This document shows, one piece after another, positions 1 to 5,543 of a DNA stretch of 7,000 bases (positions are counted from its first letter, which is position 1; each line of letters starts with the position of its first letter). A program made the translations under genes and the position numbers. The stretch is from an uncultured Hyphomicrobiales bacterium (lineage in GTDB: Bacteria > Pseudomonadota > Alphaproteobacteria > Rhizobiales > Beijerinckiaceae): positions 1-7,000 of the forward strand of contig CAIXDD010000395.1 in assembly GCA_903918155.1 (NCBI GenBank). The letters are read 5' to 3'. The notes below the pieces were generated by a model, which saw only the letters and a list, made by a program, of their open reading frames with translations, made no database searches and was not told where the DNA came from.

Positions 1-597
1 CCGGACCCTGAACTGCCCTTCACCTCGCCGCATTACGAAAAGCTCTGGGCCGCAGCGGCGGAGGCGCGCGCGCCCGTGACCTGCCACATCCTCACGGGCC
101 ATTCCTATGCGCGCTCCTTCGGCACCAAACAGAAGACGCGCGGCATGGAGCGCATTCGCGATGCGGTGAACCGCAAGCAAAACGACACGGCGAACGCGCT
201 GTTCGATTTCATTTTCTCAGGCGCGTTCGAGCGTCATCCCGGCCTCAAGCTGCTTCTGTCCGAGAGCGAAGTCGGCTGGGCCCCGTTCCTGCTGCAGCAA
301 TGGGATTATTATTTCGAGCGGTTCCGCAAGACCGACGATCTCCCCATCAAGCGCCGCCCCAGCGAGATTTTCTCCGAACATGTCTATGCGACCTTCCTCG
401 AGGATTTCGTCGGCACGCGGTCCTTCTCCTGGTGGGGCGAACGCAATTGTATGTGGTCGAACGACTATCCCCATTTCAACATGAGCTTTCCCCATTCGCG
501 GGAGAATGTGGAGCGTCATCTCGGCGGCCTGTCGCAGGAAAGGCGGTTGCGGCTCGTGCGCCAAAACGCCATCGAATTGTTCCAGCTCGATCTGTGA
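1..597 (+). CDS. Amidohydrolase family 2 protein, C-terminal part (5' end outside window)
   Basis: The frame is open from base 1 and ends at TGA 595-597, giving 198 visible residues; the N-terminal half, with the usual HxH metal motif, lies outside the window. The visible part reads like the second half of an amidohydrolase-2 (ACMSD/decarboxylase-like) TIM barrel. His29 in VTCHILTG is a likely metal or active-site His. Residues 75-94 (FERHPGLKLLLSESEVGW) match the family's strand-6/7 signature. Residues 153-158 (SNDYPH) carry the conserved metal or catalytic Asp155. An S/W-P-HSRENVE segment and QNAIELF form the typical C-terminus. Family members are cytoplasmic metal-dependent hydrolases or decarboxylases of carboxylated aromatics and related acids; the substrate here is unknown. 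The cupin gene follows 84 bases after the stop in the same reading frame, and the two are probably co-transcribed. The family call is solid; the reaction is not determined. Confidence 0.88.
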   Translation, partial: PDPELPFTSPHYEKLWAAAAEARAPVTCHILTGHSYARSFGTKQKTRGMERIRDAVNRKQNDTANALFDFIFSGAFERHPGLKLLLSESEVGWAPFLLQQWDYYFERFRKTDDLPIKRRPSEIFSEHVYATFLEDFVGTRSFSWWGERNCMWSNDYPHFNMSFPHSRENVERHLGGLSQERRLRLVRQNAIELFQLDL

Positions 598-612
598 CGC
601 AGGCGCAATTAC

Positions 613-672
613 ACCCGCAAGGACGCGCGCAAGGAAATGCGCAAGGAAATGCGCAAGGACACGCGCAAGCAG
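613..672 (+). repeat. Five tandem 12-bp repeats with AAGGA cores
   Basis: Five consecutive 12-bp units occupy 613-624, 625-636, 637-648, 649-660 and 661-672. The consensus is RYGCGCAAGGAM, and units 3 and 4 (ATGCGCAAGGAA and ATGCGCAAGGAC) differ at one base. The first four units each hold the Shine-Dalgarno-like core AAGGA (starting at 619, 631, 643 and 655); the fifth runs into the true AGGAG at 671. The unit length is a multiple of three, so a unit gain or loss would not shift frame if the region were translated. It fills most of the gap between the amidohydrolase stop and the cupin start. The array is seen directly; a role in translation is inference. Confidence 0.85.
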
Positions 673-675
673 GAG
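671..675 (+). promoter_or_regulatory. Ribosome binding site that sets the cupin start
   Basis: AGGAG lies six bases before ATG 682, ideal spacing. The earlier in-frame ATG codons at 637 and 649 have only AAGGA cores about 13 bases upstream, so 682 is preferred. Confidence 0.7.
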
Positions 676-681
676 ACTCCG

Positions 682-1218
682 ATGAATATGGAAATCAAAC
701 CACCCGTCGCGCGCAACCACCCGGTCGGTGAGACGGGCGCGTCGAAATTCACCATGCGCGGCCTTCCGCTTCTCTCCGAGGGCGCCTCTTTCGATGCGCT
801 CGCCAATGCGGAGAACCTCTGGCTGTCGGCGAAGGTCTATTCCAGCGGCGGCGAGAACGCGCTCCATATCCATACGCTCGAAGACCACGCCTTCGTCATT
901 CTGAAAGGCAAGGCGACGTTTCATTTCGCCGATGGGACGCAGCAGGAGGCGATCCAGTTCGAAGGCGTCATGATTCCCAAGGGAATCGCCTATCGATTCG
1001 AGGCCGATCCCGGCGAGAATCTCGTCCTCCTTCGCGTGGGCGCCGCCCAGCGCACCACTACGGGCCTCGGCCCGCTGGTGAAATCCGCCAGCCCGCTTGA
1101 GCTGAAGGACACGACGATCGATTACGACGGCTCGGTCAAGGACGGGCGCGATCCGAAGACGGGCACGCCGTCCAAACCCATCATTCCCATCCCCGGCGCA
1201 TTCTTTCCCGATGCGTGA
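682..1218 (+). CDS. Single-domain cupin protein
   Basis: The product is 178 residues from ATG 682 to TGA 1216-1218. A cupin_2 beta-barrel spans roughly residues 45-120. Motif 1 is seen as ALHIHTLEDHAFVILKG (His62, His64, Glu67/Asp68). Motif 2 is GVMIPKGIAYRF, where the usual final His of PxGxxH is Tyr104. Two or three metal ligands are therefore present and the last is replaced, which suggests altered metal binding or a non-catalytic or isomerase-like role. There is no signal peptide, so it is cytoplasmic. The tail (about residues 140-178) is polar then proline-rich, ending in IPIPGAFFPDA, and was not recognised as a domain. It follows the amidohydrolase in the same frame, and the pair may act in one catabolic route. 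The function within the very broad cupin superfamily is unknown. In-frame starts at 637 and 649 would add 15 or 11 basic residues (MRKE/MRKD repeats) and are judged less likely. Confidence 0.85.
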   Translation: MNMEIKPPVARNHPVGETGASKFTMRGLPLLSEGASFDALANAENLWLSAKVYSSGGENALHIHTLEDHAFVILKGKATFHFADGTQQEAIQFEGVMIPKGIAYRFEADPGENLVLLRVGAAQRTTTGLGPLVKSASPLELKDTTIDYDGSVKDGRDPKTGTPSKPIIPIPGAFFPDA

Positions 1219-1248
1219 TCGCTCATGCCATGCGGCCTTGGGGGGCGC

Positions 1249-1275
1249 AAGGTCGCGTTCAAGTTTTGCGACCTT
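1249..1275. repeat. Inverted repeat downstream of the cupin gene
   Basis: AAGGTCGC (1249-1256) and GCGACCTT (1268-1275) are perfect 8-base arms around an 11-base spacer, 30 bases after the cupin stop. Only three T residues end the right arm, so this is at best a weak terminator. It could equally be an operator for the downstream YbjN-type gene. Confidence 0.35.
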
Positions 1276-1366
1276 TCATGGAACTTTCGGCGCCTGACGT
1301 TGCGTCGGGCTTCCCCCTTCCGTTCGGAAATATGCTAAAGAATGAGACTGAGTTTGCTCAAAAGGC
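1276..1366 (+). promoter_or_regulatory. Probable promoter region of the YbjN-type gene
   Basis: The 161-base cupin to YbjN spacer is the longest non-coding stretch in the window, and the downstream gene's function differs from the cupin's, so its own promoter is expected here. The part after the inverted repeat is locally less GC-rich around 1325-1362. TATGCT at 1331-1336 is a possible -10 box; no convincing -35 box sits at the right distance. The placement is inference. Confidence 0.25.
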
Positions 1367-1373
1367 GAAGGGG
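1367..1373 (+). promoter_or_regulatory. Ribosome binding site of the YbjN-type gene
   Basis: GAAGGGG lies six bases before ATG 1380. Together with the signal peptide that begins right after it, it fixes this start over the upstream in-frame ATGs from 1215 on. Confidence 0.6.
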
Positions 1374-1379
1374 CCGAAA

Positions 1380-1886
1380 ATGCGCGTAGATCATGCCGTG
1401 AGTCGCGGCGCTTCCTGGAACGTGAAGCTGGCGCTCTTCAGCTTCCTGGCGCTTTGCGCGTCGCTTCTGCCGGCCTCGGCGCAGAACGTCAATGTTTTCG
1501 CCAACCCCGACCAGATCGCCAAAATGCTGCAGGGCGAGGGTTTGGCGGCGAAGCTCGACACGGATTCGGACGGCGATCCGCTCATCGCTTCCTCGTCGCA
1601 AGGGCTGAAGTGGAACATCTACTTCTACGGCTGCACGAACGGCCGCAATTGCAGCGCCGTGCAATTCAGCTGCGTCCTGTCGGCGAAGGGCAAGATCCCC
1701 GTCGAGCAGCTGAACGAATATAATCTGAAATGGCGCTTCACGAAGTCCTATCTGATGCGCAACGGCTCGGTCGCCCTCGTGCGCGACGTGGACCTGAAGG
1801 GCGGCGTCACCAGCAATAATTTCAAAAGCATCATCGCGGTCTGGGACGATCAGCTCGGCGATTTCAAAAAAGAAATGGGCTGGTGA
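1380..1886 (+). CDS. Exported YbjN-domain protein
   Basis: The product is 168 residues. Residues 1-34 form a signal peptide: Arg and Lys in the n-region, a hydrophobic core from about Leu17 to Leu30, then PASA before Gln35, so signal peptidase I should cut after Ala34. The mature part of about 134 residues resembles the YbjN family (PF10722, 'sensory transduction regulator'). It opens with a helix-like segment ANPDQIAKMLQGEGL, followed by KLDTDSDGDPLI, then a strand pair around WNIYFYGC and VQFSCVL, and closes with LNEYNLKWRF and a strand before the C-terminal helix. Cys84, Cys91 and Cys98 are spaced exactly seven apart; the first two fit exported alphaproteobacterial members, so a periplasmic disulfide is likely. 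Cytoplasmic YbjN affects stress and motility traits in enterobacteria, but the exported type has no firm function. It is probably transcribed alone and stops at the terminator 37 bases downstream. An upstream ATG at 1215 in the same frame is rejected because it would bury the signal peptide. Confidence 0.82.
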   Translation: MRVDHAVSRGASWNVKLALFSFLALCASLLPASAQNVNVFANPDQIAKMLQGEGLAAKLDTDSDGDPLIASSSQGLKWNIYFYGCTNGRNCSAVQFSCVLSAKGKIPVEQLNEYNLKWRFTKSYLMRNGSVALVRDVDLKGGVTSNNFKSIIAVWDDQLGDFKKEMGW

Positions 1887-1923
1887 GCGCACGCTTGAGC
1901 GCGCCCGCTCGTCGCTGAATGAC

Positions 1924-1961
1924 AAAGGCTTCGCGGAGTGTTTCCGCGAAGCCTTTTTTTT
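1924..1961 (+). terminator. Strong rho-independent terminator
   Basis: A perfect 14-bp stem (AAAGGCTTCGCGGA at 1924-1937 with its complement at 1943-1956) closes a five-base loop GTGTT and runs into eight T residues (1954-1961). It terminates the plus-strand YbjN transcript. Read on the minus strand, the hairpin is followed by only three T before G, so it could stop the convergent operon less efficiently. No other terminator is seen after the hydrolase stop at 2006. Confidence 0.95.
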
Positions 1962-2005
1962 GCAAACGACGGCGCAGCCTATGCGTCTTGCGTGAAGGCC
2001 CGCCC

Positions 2006-2839
2006 TTAAAAGCCCGCGTCCCGCACGAAGGCGAGGGCGGCGCGGATGAAGCGCCGGCTGTGGGCGTTTTCATTCAGCAGGTCTTCATTCAGCCAGAAAT
2101 GTCCCGCGTCTGCGGCCACATATTTGCGCGCCTGAAAATTGCATTGCGAAAGCGCGAGCAGGAACGCCTCCGATTGTCGATGCGGAACCACGTCGTCCTG
2201 CAGGCCGTATCCGAGGAAGACCGGCAATTTGCGCCGCTGCAACGAGACGTGGCTGATCGGCGAGGCTTCGAAATAAACGCGCCGGTCCTCCATGGGCGAG
2301 TAGCCCAGCAAGGCTTCGACGAGATTTCCGCGCGGACGAACCGTGATCTCATGGTCCCATTGCGCCTTGAGATCATAAATCCCGTAAACGCAGACAAGCG
2401 CGCGCAGATAAGCAGCCTCCAGCGGCGTGGTGAGCGCGGCGAGCGCGCTCAAATGGCCGCCGGCGGATGCGCCAAAGAGCGCGATGCGCTCGCCGTCGAT
2501 TTCGAACCGCGCGGCTTCCGCCCGCAGAAAATCAATGGCCGCGCGCACGTCGTCCACGGCGCCCGGATAGGAGGGCGCCGCAGTGCGGGCGAGGCGATAA
2601 TCAACCGAGAAACAGGCGTAACCCGCCCGCGCAAGCAGGCGGCCAAGTCCCTCGCCCGACGCGCGCGACCCCGCGATCCAGCCGCCGCCATGCACGAAGA
2701 CGAAAATTCCGCAGGGGCGTTCCACATGGGCGGGGCGGTAGAGGTCGCCGAACAGAGGCTTTCCGTCGGCTTCCGCGAATTGGATTTTCTTGTCGACCCG
2801 GGGTTCATGTCGGGGCGGTTCTTGTGCGGTCTCGCTCAT
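2006..2839 (-). CDS. Alpha/beta hydrolase (HGGG / hormone-sensitive lipase-like esterase)
   Basis: The product is 277 residues from ATG 2839-2837 to TAA. It has an alpha/beta hydrolase-3 fold with a complete active site. HGGGW at 50-54 gives the oxyanion hole, and GASAGG at 123-128 gives the nucleophile Ser125. GLQDDVVP at 212-219 gives the acid, probably Asp215, and DAGHFW at 244-249 gives His247. DYRLA at 80-84 and the DDVRAAIDFLRAEAARF segment are also typical of the family. It has no signal peptide and is cytoplasmic. The family hydrolyses short-chain esters, and some members act on amides or thioesters; the substrate here is unknown. It is the last gene of the minus-strand operon, starting seven bases after the CoA-transferase-like beta subunit stop, so it may hydrolyse an intermediate or CoA ester from that pathway. 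The start is chosen from the ribosome binding site and the operon spacing; the frame is open further upstream, but that would overlap the preceding gene by 111 bases. Confidence 0.9.
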   Translation of the reverse strand: MSETAQEPPRHEPRVDKKIQFAEADGKPLFGDLYRPAHVERPCGIFVFVHGGGWIAGSRASGEGLGRLLARAGYACFSVDYRLARTAAPSYPGAVDDVRAAIDFLRAEAARFEIDGERIALFGASAGGHLSALAALTTPLEAAYLRALVCVYGIYDLKAQWDHEITVRPRGNLVEALLGYSPMEDRRVYFEASPISHVSLQRRKLPVFLGYGLQDDVVPHRQSEAFLLALSQCNFQARKYVAADAGHFWLNEDLLNENAHSRRFIRAALAFVRDAGF

Positions 2840-2843
2840 ATCG

Positions 2844-2849
2844 TCCTCA
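2844..2849 (-). promoter_or_regulatory. Stop codon merged with ribosome binding site (beta subunit / hydrolase)
   Basis: On the minus strand TGAGGA contains the beta subunit's TGA stop and the AGGA of the hydrolase's Shine-Dalgarno sequence, four bases before its ATG. This arrangement favours translational coupling and supports the 2839 start. Confidence 0.6.
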
Positions 2850-3623
2850 TGCTCCAGCGCGTAACACGCCGCCGGCGTCGATCTCGCGGATGATGCGCAG
2901 CTCCTGCGCCGTGGGCGCGGGCGTGGGGCCGACGTCAGGGGCGACCGCAAGTTTGAAACCGGTCTTGGCCTGCACGCTCTCCACGCTCTGGCCAGGATGA
3001 TAGGAGCGCAATCGCATCGCTCCGTCGGGCGTTTCGAAATCGAACACGCCGAGCGGCGAGATGAGATAGGTGGGCCCCTGCGCCCATGGGCGCCGATAGG
3101 CGGCCACTTCCTCCGGGCCGCTGTGGCCGCGCCCGCTCACGAAATCGACCTTCTCCACGAACAGGCGCGGATCGTGATGCTGCACATAGACGAAGGTGCG
3201 TTGCACCGAAGCGGTGAAAGCGAGGCCGACGGTGCCGGGCCCGCGCACTTTGGGCTTCGCGTAATCGCCGACGGCGACCATGTTCATATTGCCGTATTTG
3301 TCGATCTGCATCCCGCCGAGGAAGAGAACCGAGAAGCGGCCCGTGAATTCGAAATCGATGATGTCGGCGAGCGGCGTGCGATATTCCGCGCCTTCCAGAT
3401 TGCGATAATCGGCGGCCATTTCCACAAGCTCGGAGGCTTTGGAATTGAGCGCGCCGCTGCCCCCGTAAAGGAACCAGAGGTTGGGCGCATGGGTGCGCTG
3501 CGCCAGGCGAAGGCCGCATAGGGGGATGTGGGAGGCGGTGCCGACGGCGGCGAAATCGTCATCGCGCAATTCGCGCGAGATCGCGGCCGCCATCAGTTCC
3601 GACACGCTGAAATCCATGGACAT
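2847..3623 (-). CDS. CoA-transferase-like protein, beta subunit (class I; catalytic Glu apparently absent)
   Basis: The product is 258 residues, close to glutaconate CoA-transferase subunit B. The match is strong at GGMQIDKYGNMN (103-114) followed by GDYAKPKVRGPG (119-130), and at VYVQHHDPRLFVEKVDFVSG (145-164). The C-terminus matches as well, with LISPLGVFDFE, SYHPG and LRIIREIDAGG. Family enzymes move CoA between carboxylates through a beta-subunit Glu. That Glu sits in a VESG context about eight residues after the 'AP' in the Acidaminococcus enzyme. Here the stretch is APNLWFLYGGSG (46-57), and Gly54 takes the Glu's place. The pair may therefore be a hydrolase or lyase such as IpdAB. The start at 3623 is supported by TAGGAG five bases upstream; a second ATG two codons later is possible. 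The start lies eight bases after the alpha subunit stop, so a heteromer is expected. The fold is certain; the reaction is open. Confidence 0.9.
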   Translation of the reverse strand: MSMDFSVSELMAAAISRELRDDDFAAVGTASHIPLCGLRLAQRTHAPNLWFLYGGSGALNSKASELVEMAADYRNLEGAEYRTPLADIIDFEFTGRFSVLFLGGMQIDKYGNMNMVAVGDYAKPKVRGPGTVGLAFTASVQRTFVYVQHHDPRLFVEKVDFVSGRGHSGPEEVAAYRRPWAQGPTYLISPLGVFDFETPDGAMRLRSYHPGQSVESVQAKTGFKLAVAPDVGPTPAPTAQELRIIREIDAGGVLRAGA

Positions 3624-3628
3624 GTCGT

Positions 3629-3634
3629 CTCCTA
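3629..3634 (-). promoter_or_regulatory. Stop codon merged with ribosome binding site (alpha / beta subunit)
   Basis: TAGGAG on the minus strand joins the alpha subunit's TAG stop to the AGGAG of the beta subunit, five bases before ATG 3623. Such overlap is typical of subunits made in equal amounts by coupled translation. Confidence 0.7.
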
Positions 3635-4519
3635 TCGTGCGTCGAGGCGCAGGGCCTGCAGGCGGGCCGGATCGATGCGCTGAATCATATCGTCGTCGGA
3701 ATTGCGCGTCCTGACGTAAGCGTCGAGATAATCGCACGTGCGGTCGGACTTCGCGAATTCGTTGTATTCCAGAAGATGCGGGCGGTCGTAATTGTAGACG
3801 CCCGGACATGCGCCCGGATAGGCGCCGAAGGGCGCATGCACGACCGAATGAACGAGCACGCCGGGAATGGTCGTCTGCGTGGGCGCGGCGGAGAATTCCG
3901 ACGTGTCGACGATCTCCTCCGCGCTGAGAATGACGTGTCGCGACGCCTTCGTGATGATGTCCTCCATATGACGGCCGCCGAGGCTGAGGCCATTGCCATA
4001 GATATCGGCCTTGGCCACATGCACGAGACACACGTCGGGCTGGATCGGCGGCACCGCGACCACCGGCTCGCCGGTGAACGGATCCGTGATCGTCTTGTAG
4101 ACGTCGGGCGAGACTTTCGGCAGGTCGGTCAAGAGATGGATCGGCGGAAAGACGCAGAAGGGCAGGCCCGAGGCCGCCGCGCGCAGGCCGTGAAAGATCG
4201 TGGGTTCGTCGACTTCGGAAATTTCGATCTCGCCGGCTTCGACCGCGCGGCGAAAATTCGGCGCGAGGCCGAGAAATTCAAGCCCGATATAGGAGACATG
4301 CACTTTCTTGACGCAACGCGCGGCGATCAGGAGATCGACCCACAGGCCCGTCGCCGGCGTGGGCACGATCTCGAGGTCGCGCACGCCCTGCCGCACGAGC
4401 TGCCGCACGAGCGCCATGGGCGTGTTGCTTAGATGAACTCCGCCGGCGATGATCTTGGCGCCGTCTTTGACATGGGCGAGCGCTTCGGCCGCGGATTTGA
4501 GCTTGCTGGTTCGTTGCAT
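3632..4519 (-). CDS. CoA-transferase-like protein, alpha subunit (class I, GctA/IpdA-like)
   Basis: The product is 295 residues, within the usual length for separate alpha subunits. The N-terminus has the class I Rossmann-like start: SAAEALAHVKDGAKIIAGG (residues 9-27), with GG for phosphate or CoA contact, then TPMALVRQLVRQGVRDLEIV. GEIEISEVDEPTIFHGLRAAASGLPF (96-121) resembles IpdA of steroid-degrading actinobacteria, including Glu105. Later family marks are PDVCLVHVAKADIYGNGLSLGG (161-182), where substrate and CoA contacts are expected, and AEEIVDT (200-206). The C-terminal part contains HAPFGAYPGACPGVYNYD, typical of GctA/IpdA-type subunits. It is cytoplasmic, with the next gene as its partner. 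The start at 4519 has only a modest AGAGA eight bases upstream, inside a small inverted repeat. The 24-base gap before it is the largest in the operon. The family assignment is firm; IpdA-like chemistry is inference. Confidence 0.9.
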   Translation of the reverse strand: MQRTSKLKSAAEALAHVKDGAKIIAGGVHLSNTPMALVRQLVRQGVRDLEIVPTPATGLWVDLLIAARCVKKVHVSYIGLEFLGLAPNFRRAVEAGEIEISEVDEPTIFHGLRAAASGLPFCVFPPIHLLTDLPKVSPDVYKTITDPFTGEPVVAVPPIQPDVCLVHVAKADIYGNGLSLGGRHMEDIITKASRHVILSAEEIVDTSEFSAAPTQTTIPGVLVHSVVHAPFGAYPGACPGVYNYDRPHLLEYNEFAKSDRTCDYLDAYVRTRNSDDDMIQRIDPARLQALRLDAR

Positions 4520-4527
4520 GGATGCGG

Positions 4528-4541
4528 TCTCTGGTCAGAGA
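4528..4541. repeat. Short inverted repeat over the alpha subunit ribosome binding site
   Basis: TCTCTG and CAGAGA are perfect six-base arms separated by GT (plus-strand reading). On the mRNA of the minus operon the right arm AGAGA is the only plausible Shine-Dalgarno sequence for the alpha subunit, eight bases before its ATG. A five-pair stem with a GACC loop could modulate initiation. The site is short enough to be chance. Confidence 0.3.
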
Positions 4542-4543
4542 GT

Positions 4544-5539
4544 TCAAAAAACGTCGGCGTAGCGGCTGATGAGCTTGTCGCGCGGCACGCCGGCGGGAAT
4601 GAGCGCGTTCGCCTCCAGCAATTTCTGCTGTCGCTGGAAATCCTGCGCGGAGACGGCGAGTTTGGGATGGAAGACGTAAGGCGCGGTTCTTGCGATCAAC
4701 GCCGGCGGCAATTCCGTCGCCTTGGCCCAGATGTCGATATGAGCGCTCGACATGACGGATTCGGGCGTCGCGATCTCCGCCGCCGCGCGACGCAGCGCGC
4801 GCAAGAGGGCGGCGGCCGTGGCGGCGCGCTTGTCGTCGAGCAAAGTGGGGCCGAACATGAGGATGGTCGCCATCGCGCCCGGCTCGGGATTGGGATCGAT
4901 CACGGCGCCCAGGCCGCGCTGCAAGGTCGAGGTCGCTAGCGGTTCGGGAAGAATGGCCGCATCGATGGCGCCATTGGACAGCGCCGTCGCCATGGACGGG
5001 AATTCAAGCGTCACGATGTCGATGTCGGAGATTTTCAATCCCGCCCGCGTGAGCGCGCCGGTCGCCAGATATTCGATGACGCCGCCGCGCGTGTTGAAGG
5101 CGAATTTGCGTCCCTTCAGATCCGCGACGCTCTTGATCGCGCCCGAATCCACAAGCGCTTTGGACGCGATCACCGGCGCGGGCGAGCGCACCTTCGGATC
5201 GGCGGGATAATAGGACATGCCGGCGACCGCTTGCACTTTCAGGTCGCGGCCCGCCGCATTGAACAAAGGCGCGCCGATATTGCCGAACGCCATGTCGAGC
5301 TGGCCGGCGCCGAGAAACGCCACCACCTGCGAGGCGCTTTGCACGATCTGCAATTCGACTTCGATTCCTTCTTCGCGCAAATAGCCCTTCTCCATGGCGA
5401 GATAGAGCGGGCTGAAGCTGAGCGACTTGAGATGCGCGCCCTTCACGATCTCCATTTTCCGCCCGTCGCCTTGGGTTTGCGCATTCACCGGCGCGCCCGC
5501 CAGGGCCGCCAGCGCCAGAAGAGCAAATAAGCGTCTCAT
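4544..5539 (-). CDS. Periplasmic substrate-binding protein, NMT1/SsuA/TauA-like
   Basis: The product is 331 residues. Residues 1-20 are a clean signal peptide (MRRLF, then an Ala/Leu core, then PVNA before Gln21), with cleavage expected after Ala20; no lipobox Cys is seen, so it is a soluble periplasmic protein. The mature part has the type 2 periplasmic-binding fold seen in nitrate/sulfonate/taurine and thiamine-precursor binders. SFSPLYLAMEKGYLREEGIEVEL is at 41-63 and LGAGQLDMAFGNIG at 76-89. VADLKGRKFAFNTRGG follows at 138-153, and LSNGAIDAAILPEPLAT at 187-203 is the hinge/second lobe signature. It would capture a small ligand for an ABC importer. No permease or ATPase gene is in this window. 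It starts four bases after the acyl-CoA synthetase stop, with GGGA seven bases upstream as ribosome binding site. Its place in a CoA-catabolic operon suggests the ligand is the organic acid degraded there, not sulfonate. The ligand is unknown. Confidence 0.9.
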   Translation of the reverse strand: MRRLFALLALAALAGAPVNAQTQGDGRKMEIVKGAHLKSLSFSPLYLAMEKGYLREEGIEVELQIVQSASQVVAFLGAGQLDMAFGNIGAPLFNAAGRDLKVQAVAGMSYYPADPKVRSPAPVIASKALVDSGAIKSVADLKGRKFAFNTRGGVIEYLATGALTRAGLKISDIDIVTLEFPSMATALSNGAIDAAILPEPLATSTLQRGLGAVIDPNPEPGAMATILMFGPTLLDDKRAATAAALLRALRRAAAEIATPESVMSSAHIDIWAKATELPPALIARTAPYVFHPKLAVSAQDFQRQQKLLEANALIPAGVPRDKLISRYADVF

Positions 5540-5543
5540 GGTG

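Noticed and set aside
613..672. CRISPR-like array
   Set aside because: The units are 12 bp and directly adjacent, with no spacers and no cas genes nearby.
217..924. A 235-codon minus-strand open frame across the amidohydrolase, repeat array and cupin
   Set aside because: It lies antisense to two well-supported genes, has no recognisable domain, and contains low-complexity repeats that only mirror the 12-bp array.
1215..1379. Upstream ATG at 1215 as start of the YbjN-type protein
   Set aside because: It overlaps the cupin stop and would add 55 unremarkable residues before a clear signal peptide; ATG 1380 has a good ribosome binding site.
1919..2893. A long open frame on the plus strand, 324 codons, opposite the alpha/beta hydrolase
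   Set aside because: Its translation is Arg/Ala-rich with no family motif, it starts inside the terminator hairpin, and the minus-strand frame has a complete catalytic triad. It is a high-GC shadow.
3624..4031. N-terminal extension of the CoA-transferase-like beta subunit up to position 4031
   Set aside because: The extension is out of frame over the alpha subunit and Arg-rich. The ATG at 3623 has a good ribosome binding site and gives the usual family length.
3776..5210. Several plus-strand open frames of 150-220 codons opposite the CoA-transferase-like alpha subunit and the binding protein
   Set aside because: Their translations are Arg/Asp/Gly-rich without motifs, while the opposite strand encodes proteins with clear family signatures and operon spacing.
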